This document shows positions 41,653-47,762 of a stretch of 47,762 nt of DNA, one piece after another (position 1 is the stretch's first letter; the number at the start of each line of letters is the position of its first letter). Below the pieces are notes generated by a model that saw nothing but the letters and a program-made list of their open reading frames with translations, had not been told where the DNA came from and did not search any database. The position numbers and the translations under genes are program-made. This DNA comes from Pseudomonas kairouanensis. GTDB lineage: Bacteria; Pseudomonadota; Gammaproteobacteria; Pseudomonadales; Pseudomonadaceae. The stretch spans positions 1-47,762 of the forward strand of contig NZ_QUZU01000044.1 of assembly GCF_004682055.1 (NCBI RefSeq), read 5' to 3'.

Positions 41653-41794
41653 GAAGCCTCCTATGATAAAAAATGGACAGAGTTCGTGCGACAGCGGTCT
41701 GGCTGATTGGTTTCAAGACGTAAACTGCTGAAGGGCAGTCTGCCTGACTCGCGCCCGGCATTCCCTGCTCAATCGTGACCAGATATGAACGTAA

Positions 41795-42103
41795 TCAGTA
41801 GATGTCGATGTAGTCAAACGGCGGCTTTGGCCAATTCTGCTTGAGTGCGTTGAAAATCTGCGTGACCCACACCTCATCACTTGCGGCCACATTGCCAACA
41901 TACCCAGAGCCTTTGGCCCAGGTCTCCAGACGGAACAGCAACCCATCGATGTCCACCCCGCCCACCGCCTTCCCCGACGAGATATAGGCGATACCGGCGT
42001 TGGTCACCCGCAACTGCGTGTGCTCGTCATCACTGGCGCTGGCGATCAGTTGGCGCACCGCGGCCAGGGTCAGGTTCTCGGGGTTATTCAAATCGATCTG
42101 CAT
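41795..42103 (-). CDS. Conserved hypothetical protein
   Basis: A 102-aa soluble protein, acidic, no signal peptide. The ATG at 42103 begins MQIDLNNPENLTLAAVRQLIASASDDEHTQLRVT and has a GGGGA site upstream; a TTG at 42121 is less likely. Recognisable only as a type of small pseudomonad protein (LRVTNAGIAYISSGKAVGG; VGNVAASDEVWVTQIFNALKQNWPKPP). Function unknown. Confidence 0.7.
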   Translation of the reverse strand: MQIDLNNPENLTLAAVRQLIASASDDEHTQLRVTNAGIAYISSGKAVGGVDIDGLLFRLETWAKGSGYVGNVAASDEVWVTQIFNALKQNWPKPPFDYIDIY

Positions 42104-42273
42104 GCAGTGTTCCCCGGTCAATAAACAGGCGCACAGTGTCGCACAGCGCCCGCCCGTTTCCGAAGCGCCTCATGCCTAAGTATCAGTGCCAAATCCGATA
42201 CAAAATGGTTAACTGCCTCGCTAAAACGCGCGTTGCAGCGCACTGCCCAGTATTTTCAGCCCGTGAGACCTCC

Positions 42274-42486
42274 ATGACCACCGTAACGCTCCAAGCCGAT
42301 ATCAAAGCCAAATGGCCCCAAGGACAGAGCTCGTACAGCCCCGGCAGCCCAGAGGAATTGGCGATCATCGGCATCGACCTGCTGGTCAAGGAACTTGGGA
42401 CGAAAGCAGCGCAAGCGTTCATCGGCCAGATATTCGAAAAGTACCCCGCCGATCACATGGGCGCCCAGAACCCCGAGCGCGAATAA
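42274..42486 (+). CDS. Small conserved hypothetical protein
   Basis: A 70-aa protein, MTTVTLQADIKAKWPQGQSS onward, predicted mostly helical (EELAIIGIDLLVKELGTKAAQAFIGQIFEKYP). Longer in-frame starts exist upstream to 41881, but they overlap the divergent gene and read as non-coding. It is convergent with the nucleoside-hydrolase gene; a GC hairpin without a T tract (about 42490-42511) lies after it. Function unknown. Confidence 0.6.
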   Translation: MTTVTLQADIKAKWPQGQSSYSPGSPEELAIIGIDLLVKELGTKAAQAFIGQIFEKYPADHMGAQNPERE

Positions 42487-42519
42487 GAACCGGCCGGCGA
42501 ACGCCGACCGGCAGTCCAC

Positions 42520-43548
42520 TTACTTCAAACGCGCCAGGCGCTCGGTCAGCAGATCGAAGAAGCCTTGGGCGTCGCCATTCTCGACCCAGAACACGTTTTT
42601 TTCCTGCTTAAGGCCATCGTACCAATCAACGATGGTCTGGCCGAAGGTCGGCCCTTCGCGGCTGTCCACCACCACGTTGGCCTGGCGACCGCTGAACAGC
42701 GAAGGCTTGAGCAGATAACCAATGACAGTGGCGTCATGCACCGGCCCGCCCGGAATGCCGTAGTGCTCCATGTCACCCTTGACGTACTCATTGAGAATAC
42801 TGCTGACCACTTTGCTGGCGTTGTTGTTCAGGTCAGCGATCTTTTTCAAGCGCGCGTCACTGGTCAACACTTTGTGGGTCACATCCAGCGGCAGGTAAGT
42901 CAGCTTCACACCACTCTTGAGCACAATTTCAGCGGCAACCGGGTCGGCAAAGAGGTTGAACTCCGCTACGGGGGTAATGTTACCGCCGTTGAAGTGCGCG
43001 CCCCCCATCACCACGACTTCCTTGATGCCTTGAGTGATCTCGGGCGCCTGAGTAAGCGCAAGCGCCAGGTTGGTCTGCGGGCCCAGCATTGCAATGGTGA
43101 TGCTATGCGGTTTGGCGCTGCCCAGGGTCTTGATCAGGTAGTCAACGGCATTGCCTTCGGCCAGGCCTTTTTTCGGCTCGTGCACCGCCACACCGGAAAT
43201 ACCTTCCTTGCCGTGGATATTCTCAGCGTAGATCGGTGTACGCAGCAGCGGTTTCGATGCACCGGCGTATACCGGAATATCCTCCCGCCCTGCCCACTCA
43301 CGCGCCAGACGCGCGTTGCGCGATGTCTTGTCCAGGCGCACGTTGCCAGCGACGGTGGTCAAGGCGCGAATGCTCAGCTCCTCAGGGGAAGCCATGGCAA
43401 ACAGCAAGGCCACCACATCGTCGGCGCCGGGGTCGGTGTCGATGATCAAGTCGATTTTTTCCGCCGCCTGGGCGCTGGCTGCAGTGAGTGCGGACAAAAG
43501 CAGGACACTCCTAAACAAATTTCTCAGGGTTAAGAGACCACGTTGCAT
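42520..43548 (-). CDS. Exported nucleoside hydrolase (IUNH family)
   Basis: A 342-aa inosine-uridine-preferring nucleoside hydrolase-type enzyme that cleaves ribonucleosides to base plus ribose. The calcium-binding DTDPGADD motif is at residues 37-44; VVVMGGAHFNGGNITPVAEFNLFADPVAA and the C-terminal ligand region (PGGPVHDATVIGYLL) support it. It has a signal peptide (residues 1-29, SAQAAE), so it works in the periplasm, where the product ribose is taken up by RbsABC. The ATG at 43548 follows AAGGAG; an in-frame start at 43623 is rejected. Last gene of the rbs operon, 26 bases after rbsD. Confidence 0.93.
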   Translation of the reverse strand: MQRGLLTLRNLFRSVLLLSALTAASAQAAEKIDLIIDTDPGADDVVALLFAMASPEELSIRALTTVAGNVRLDKTSRNARLAREWAGREDIPVYAGASKPLLRTPIYAENIHGKEGISGVAVHEPKKGLAEGNAVDYLIKTLGSAKPHSITIAMLGPQTNLALALTQAPEITQGIKEVVVMGGAHFNGGNITPVAEFNLFADPVAAEIVLKSGVKLTYLPLDVTHKVLTSDARLKKIADLNNNASKVVSSILNEYVKGDMEHYGIPGGPVHDATVIGYLLKPSLFSGRQANVVVDSREGPTFGQTIVDWYDGLKQEKNVFWVENGDAQGFFDLLTERLARLK

Positions 43549-43574
43549 AAAACACTCCTTGTCGTTGGGAAATG

Positions 43575-43979
43575 CTAGAACGTTACGCCGGACACCAGCG
43601 CAATATTGCAGTACGGCTGACATTCACCCGTACGCACCACGGCACGCGCCGTGCGACTCAACTGCTTGAACGCCTCGTGGTTGACCAGGCGCCGCTCACC
43701 GAGGGCCGCCTGGTCCGTGAGGGTATTGAGCTCGCTCAACGCCGGTGGCTGCTTGAGCAGGATTTCTTCGGCCAATACATGGCTTTCCACCTGCATTTCG
43801 CTGAGCACCACACGCAGGGTGCTGATGAAATCCGGGACACCCTGGGTCAACGCCAGGTCGATCAGCTCAACGCCCGGCGGCACCGGCAGACCAGCGTCGC
43901 CGATCACCAGGAGGTCGCCGTGCCCCAGAGAAGCGATCACTCGCGACAGCGCAATATTGAGCAGAGGGGTCTTTTTCAT
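43575..43979 (-). CDS. rbsD: D-ribose pyranase
   Basis: A 134-aa mutarotase that interconverts beta-pyranose and furanose forms of ribose, giving the substrate of ribokinase. MKKTPLLNIALSRVIASLGHGDLLVIGDAGLPVP (with the catalytic His20) and VPDFISTLRVVL are RbsD family motifs. It overlaps the ribokinase stop by 4 bases. Usual length is 131-139 aa. Confidence 0.96.
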   Translation of the reverse strand: MKKTPLLNIALSRVIASLGHGDLLVIGDAGLPVPPGVELIDLALTQGVPDFISTLRVVLSEMQVESHVLAEEILLKQPPALSELNTLTDQAALGERRLVNHEAFKQLSRTARAVVRTGECQPYCNIALVSGVTF

Positions 43980-44893
43980 GGGGACACAAAACCTTGAACG
44001 TCGTGCAGCGTTGGAATGGAGGGTTGTGCACCGGCACGGGTGACAGACAGCGCCGCCGCCACCTGGCCGAAGCGGATCGCTTCAGCTTCGCTTTTACCAC
44101 CCGCCAGTGCGGCGGCAAAGCCACCCACAAAGGTGTCACCCGCGGCCGTGGTGTCTACCGCCTTGACCTGTGGCGCCAGCAGGTGCTCAACGAGCTGGCC
44201 GTCGGTAAACAGTGCCCCCTGAGCCCCCAGGGTGATGATGACCTTGCGTGCGCCCGCCTTGATCAGGTGGTTCGCCGCCAATTTGGCGCTGTCCAGTGAG
44301 TCCACCGCAATGCCGCTCAGCGCAGTGGCCTCGCTTTCGTTGGGGATCAGGTAATCAATCGAGGCGTACCACTGCGCAGGCAATGGCGCGCTGGCCGGTG
44401 CCGGGTTGAGGATGACCGTCTTGCCCAATTCACGACCGCGCTTGAGCGTGAAACCTACAGTCTCCATGGGCACCTCCAACTGGCAGACGATCACATCGGC
44501 CGCCTGTAGCACTGCATCGAACGCCTGCAACGAAGCCGGTTTCAGCTCACCGTTGCTGCCCGCGACGATCACAATCGCGTTCTGGCTGCTGTCATCCACT
44601 ACGATCAACGCTACGCCGCTGGAACCTTCCACGCTGCTGACAGCCTGGCAATCAATCCCTTCCACCCGCAACGCGTCACGCAGTTGAGTGCCGTAGGCAT
44701 CGGTGCCGACGCAGCCGACCATCGCAACATCCGCTCCCAGCCGCGCCGACGCCACCGCCTGATTGGCGCCCTTGCCGCCAGGCACGGTGGAGAACGTTTG
44801 GCCAATCAGGGTTTCACCGGCACGGGGTAACCGGCTGGCACGGGTGACCAGGTCCATGTTCAAGCTGCCTACTACCACTACTTTTGCTGGCAT
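43976..44893 (-). CDS. rbsK: Ribokinase
   Basis: A 305-aa PfkB-family kinase that phosphorylates ribose to ribose-5-phosphate. Signatures are VVGSLNMDLVTRASRLPRAGETL at the start, GGKGANQAVASARLGADVAMVGCVG (PfkB signature 1, about 38-62), and DTTAAGDTFVGGFAAAL (signature 2 with catalytic Asp, about 246-262). E. coli RbsK is 309 aa. Operon position between rbsR and rbsD. Confidence 0.97.
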   Translation of the reverse strand: MPAKVVVVGSLNMDLVTRASRLPRAGETLIGQTFSTVPGGKGANQAVASARLGADVAMVGCVGTDAYGTQLRDALRVEGIDCQAVSSVEGSSGVALIVVDDSSQNAIVIVAGSNGELKPASLQAFDAVLQAADVIVCQLEVPMETVGFTLKRGRELGKTVILNPAPASAPLPAQWYASIDYLIPNESEATALSGIAVDSLDSAKLAANHLIKAGARKVIITLGAQGALFTDGQLVEHLLAPQVKAVDTTAAGDTFVGGFAAALAGGKSEAEAIRFGQVAAALSVTRAGAQPSIPTLHDVQGFVSP

Positions 44894-44916
44894 ACATCAG
44901 TACTCATCAATTCGGT

Positions 44917-45939
44917 TCAGCGGTATTGGGCGAAGACACCGGCGACGGGCGCCGTGGACTCACGCAATACAATGCTCGGCGTCACGATGCGTTGATCGAT
45001 CGGCAGTTGGGGTGTAGCAATTCGTTTCAGTAGAAGCTCGGCCGCCGTCTCGCCCAGTTGCACGATCGACTGGCCAACCGTGGTCAGCGCCGGGTAAACG
45101 TAGCGGCCCATCTGGATGTCATCGAAGCCGATCACCGATAGCTCGCCCGGTACGCGAATATTGCGCTCGGCCGCCGCACGCAACACGCCAAAACCAATCA
45201 TGTCGTTGCTGGCGAATACCGCACTGGGCGGGTTTTGCGCCAGCAGTTGCACGGCGGCGGCATACCCGCCGGTGCTGGTGAAGTCGCTTTCCTGGATACG
45301 GTCGGCCGCCACCTCCACGCCCGCTTCACGCAATGCGCGGTGATAGCCCGCCAACCGCATCTGCGCGACGCGGGTACGCGCTGGGCCGCCGATACAGGCG
45401 ATATCCCGGTGCCCTAATTCCAGCAAATGCCGCGTCGCGAGGTAGGCGCCCTCCTCGTGATCGATGCGCACCAGATCCACATCAATGCCGTCCAGCGCCC
45501 GGTCGACAATCACCATGGGCGTGCGCACCGCACTCAAGCCGGCAGCAAGGCCACTGTCATCGCCACCCACCGAGGTAACGATCAGTCCGTCGATGCGCTT
45601 CTCCAGCAATACCCGTAAATAGTTACGCTGCTTTTCAGCGTTGTCATCGGAATTGCAGAGGATTACGCAGTAGCCATTGCGCTCGCAATAATCCTCGATG
45701 CCCCGCGCCAATTCGGCAAAGTAGGGGTTGAGGCTGTTGGGTACCAGCAAACCGATGGTGGCCGTGGTCTTGGCCTTGAGCGACCGCGCAACGGCACTGG
45801 GAACATAGTCGAGCTGCTTGATCGCCGCTTCGACCTTGATCCGTACCGGCTCGCTGACCGGGCGCGTCTTGTTCACCACATGGGACACCGTGGTGTAGGA
45901 AATACCTGCAAGCGCTGCCACATCCTTGATCGTTGCCAT
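44917..45939 (-). CDS. rbsR: Ribose operon repressor, LacI family
   Basis: A 340-aa LacI-type repressor. The HTH is MATIKDVAALAGISYTTVSHVVNKTRPVSEPVRIKVEAAIKQLDYVPSAVARSLK, very close to RbsR, followed by a ribose-binding-protein-like core (GYCVILCNSDDNAEKQRNYLRVLLEKRIDGLIV; VFASNDMIGFGVLRAA; VIGFDDIQMGRYVYPALTTV). Here it lies inside the operon between rbsC and rbsK, unlike E. coli where it is last. The operator is expected upstream of the first gene, off the window. Ribose should relieve repression. Confidence 0.93.
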   Translation of the reverse strand: MATIKDVAALAGISYTTVSHVVNKTRPVSEPVRIKVEAAIKQLDYVPSAVARSLKAKTTATIGLLVPNSLNPYFAELARGIEDYCERNGYCVILCNSDDNAEKQRNYLRVLLEKRIDGLIVTSVGGDDSGLAAGLSAVRTPMVIVDRALDGIDVDLVRIDHEEGAYLATRHLLELGHRDIACIGGPARTRVAQMRLAGYHRALREAGVEVAADRIQESDFTSTGGYAAAVQLLAQNPPSAVFASNDMIGFGVLRAAAERNIRVPGELSVIGFDDIQMGRYVYPALTTVGQSIVQLGETAAELLLKRIATPQLPIDQRIVTPSIVLRESTAPVAGVFAQYR

Positions 45940-45942
45940 GGG

Positions 45943-46920
45943 TCAGCCCCGCCGACTGGCGCGCTGGCTGCGGTAGGTATCGAGGACCACGGCAATCACG
46001 ATCACGGCACCGGTAATGATGCGCTTGGTGGGCTCCGTGGCACCGATCTGCGCCAGGCCTGCGGCCAATACGGAAATAATCAACACGCCAAAGAAAGTAC
46101 TGATAACCGAGCCGCGTCCACCCATCAGGCTGGTACCGCCGATGACCACGGCGGCGATCACTTGCAGCTCCAGGCCGGAGCCGGCATTCGGGTCCGCCGC
46201 TTCCAGCCGTGAGATCTGGAACAGTGCCGCCACGCCAGCCAGGAGGCCCATCAGGCTGAACACCAGGATCTTGTAAGGCTTGGGATTGATCCCTGCCAGG
46301 CGCACCGCCTCTTCATTGGTGCCGATGCCGATCAGGTAGCGACCGAACACGGTACGGGTCAACACCAACTGGGCAGCGATGATCACCAACAGCGCAATGA
46401 TGAACGAAGGCGAAATGCCGAACGCCACCGGGTTGGACAACCAGGCGAACGAATCACCGATGTAGGCCGTGCGCGAGCCGGTCATCTGGTACGCCACGCC
46501 ACGGGCCATTTCCAGCACGCCGAGGGACACGATAAACGATGGAATACGCCACGCCACGGTGATCGACCCGGTGATGGTACCGGCCAGCGCCGCGCACCCC
46601 ATGCCCAGTACGGCAGCCGGCAATACGCTCCAGCCCCAGCCGAGGATCGCCACGCTGACCGCCGACGCCGCCAGCGCCAGCACCGAGCCCACGGACAGGT
46701 CGATGCCGCCGATGATCAGGATAAAGGTCATGCCCACCGCCAGTACCATCAGGTCTGGAATCTGGTTGGCCAGGGTGCTGAAGGTGTCATAGGACAGGAA
46801 GTGATCACTGAGCACCGAGAACAGCGCGATCATCGCCAGCAAGGCGCCCGCCAGGCCCAGGTAAGTGCCCAGGCCGTAGAAGTTGCCGCCGGGTTTACCG
46901 GGGGAAATGGTGGTTTTCAT
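45943..46920 (-). CDS. rbsC: Ribose ABC transporter permease
   Basis: A 325-aa inner-membrane permease. BPD_transp_2 family marks: GMTFILIIGGIDLSVGSVLALAASAVSV, AWRIPSFIVSLGVLEMARG, RYLIGIGTNEEAVRLAGINPKPYKILVFSLMGLLAG and GGTSLMGGRGSVISTFFGVLII. About eight to ten helices. It overlaps rbsA by 4 bases and is 3 bases before rbsR. Confidence 0.95.
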   Translation of the reverse strand: MKTTISPGKPGGNFYGLGTYLGLAGALLAMIALFSVLSDHFLSYDTFSTLANQIPDLMVLAVGMTFILIIGGIDLSVGSVLALAASAVSVAILGWGWSVLPAAVLGMGCAALAGTITGSITVAWRIPSFIVSLGVLEMARGVAYQMTGSRTAYIGDSFAWLSNPVAFGISPSFIIALLVIIAAQLVLTRTVFGRYLIGIGTNEEAVRLAGINPKPYKILVFSLMGLLAGVAALFQISRLEAADPNAGSGLELQVIAAVVIGGTSLMGGRGSVISTFFGVLIISVLAAGLAQIGATEPTKRIITGAVIVIAVVLDTYRSQRASRRG

Positions 46921-47762
46921 GGGGTATCCCTAAGCACTGCGTCGTTGAGCAGCGCATCACGTTTCTGATAGCCGGCAAAGGCGGCGGCAAGCAATTCATC
47001 CTGGGTCCAGCTGTCGCGCTCGAAGGTCTCGATCAGGCGCCCGGCAGACAGCACACCGATGCGATCGCAGATCAGCATGAGTTCACGCAGGTCGCTGGAC
47101 ACCACGACCAGCGCTTTGCCCTGGCGGGTCAATTCGCCGAGCAAGGCATAAATGTCGAACTTGGCCCCCACATCGATGCCTCGCGTGGGCTCATCGAACA
47201 ACATCACCGAGCAATCGCGCTCCAACCAACGGCCAATCACCACTTTCTGCTGATTGCCGCCGGACAGTTCGGACACCAACTGTGCAGGGCTGGAGCTGCG
47301 GATGCGCATGGCATCGATCTGGCGCTTGGCCAAGGCGGTTTCGTCGCGGCCATTGACCACCCCGGCGCCGGAAATTTCCGGCATGTTGCCCAGGGCGATA
47401 TTGGCGCTGATGGATTGCGTCAATAGCAGGCCTTCGCCCTTGCGGTCCTCAGTGATCAAGGCGATGCCGTGGCCCACTGCGTCTACCGGCGAGCGGATGC
47501 TGACCACCTGGGCCGGTGAGCCGAGGGCCACGGTGCCGCTGTCGGCCAGGTCGGCGCCGAAGATCAGCCGCAACAACTCGGTACGGCCCGCACCGATCAG
47601 GCCGGAAATGCCATAGATTTCGCCGGCACGTACCTCAAACGACACGTCGCGAACCTTGTCCGAACGGATCAGGCCTTTCACCGTCAGGGCCGGGCCGCCA
47701 ATGGTGCGCGGGCCCAAGTCGATCTGCTCACCCAACTCACGACCGACCATCAAGGTCACCAA
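46917..47762 (-). CDS. rbsA: Ribose ABC transporter ATP-binding protein (partial, 5' end off window)
   Basis: The C-terminal 281 residues of a double-domain ABC ATPase (about 500 aa in full). The second nucleotide-binding domain shows a degenerate Walker A region (YGISGLIGAGRTELLRLIFG), signature LSGGNQQKVVIGRWL, Walker B (CSVMLFDEPTRGIDVG) and the loop VVSSDLRELMLICDRIGVLSAGRL, all typical of RbsA/MglA/XylG. The gene runs past base 47762, so the start and first domain are not seen. It is followed by rbsC with a 4-base overlap. Confidence 0.94.
   Translation of the reverse strand: MVTLMVGRELGEQIDLGPRTIGGPALTVKGLIRSDKVRDVSFEVRAGEIYGISGLIGAGRTELLRLIFGADLADSGTVALGSPAQVVSIRSPVDAVGHGIALITEDRKGEGLLLTQSISANIALGNMPEISGAGVVNGRDETALAKRQIDAMRIRSSSPAQLVSELSGGNQQKVVIGRWLERDCSVMLFDEPTRGIDVGAKFDIYALLGELTRQGKALVVVSSDLRELMLICDRIGVLSAGRLIETFERDSWTQDELLAAAFAGYQKRDALLNDAVLRDTP

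Noticed and set aside
42490..42511. GC hairpin between the small hypothetical and the nucleoside hydrolase as a terminator
   Set aside because: The stem has an internal mismatch and no T tract on either strand.
1..47762. CRISPR arrays, insertion sequences, phage genes, toxin-antitoxin or defence islands
   Set aside because: No regular direct repeats, transposase, integrase or defence-type proteins were seen among the real genes.

Overview
The window looks like the chromosome of a fluorescent pseudomonad (Pseudomonas fluorescens group). The grounds are the GC-rich coding style, the REP/REPIN palindromes built on a GGGAGGGGGCTTGC core, the thrS-infC-rpmI-rplT-pheS-pheT-ihfA-merR-tRNA-Pro order, and an rbs operon that carries a nucleoside hydrolase. 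No rRNA, insertion sequence, phage, CRISPR array or replication origin was seen. The genus call comes from recognising proteins and gene order, not from a database search.

Bases 1-27160 are accessory nutrient-acquisition DNA arranged as regulated cassettes. (1) TetR and LacI regulators read left and diverge from a TonB receptor, an NtaA/SnaA/DszA-family flavin monooxygenase and an SsuA-like binding protein; a 14-bp LacI-type palindrome lies between. This looks like organosulfur scavenging. (2) A leftward iron-uptake unit has an STN-domain TonB receptor followed by fecB, fecC, fecD and fecE, with a Fur-box candidate and a REPIN between receptor and fecB. (3) A LysR regulator diverges from a SnoaL-like protein and an old-yellow-enzyme reductase across a 26-bp inverted repeat. 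(4) An IclR regulator sits beside a CoA-ligase/zinc-dehydrogenase pair that diverges from a crotonase, with nested palindromes between. (5) Downstream of the crotonase come a second TonB receptor, an MFS transporter, an SfnB-family oxygenase and an exported M20 amidohydrolase, a second probable sulfur-scavenging set.

Bases 27170-32545 hold envelope genes: a CpxA/CpxR-like two-component system divergent from a stand-alone BamA-type gene, with a near-consensus CpxR box between them, then an unassigned DUF115/GT42-like protein beside tRNA-Pro(GGG).

Bases 32578-40440 are the conserved translation cluster, all leftward. infC starts with AUU directly at the thrS stop. A strong hairpin terminator separates rplT from pheS. 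The thrS leader carries hairpins whose 7-nt loops reproduce tRNA-Thr anticodon loops, one directly before the Shine-Dalgarno, which strongly suggests an autoregulatory operator working by tRNA mimicry.

Bases 40440-42490 carry small genes: an exported four-cysteine protein, a cold-shock protein with terminator, an I78-type inhibitor lipoprotein and two conserved unknowns. Bases 42520-47762 are the leftward ribose/ribonucleoside operon rbsA(partial)-rbsC-rbsR-rbsK-rbsD-nucleoside hydrolase, whose start lies beyond the right edge.
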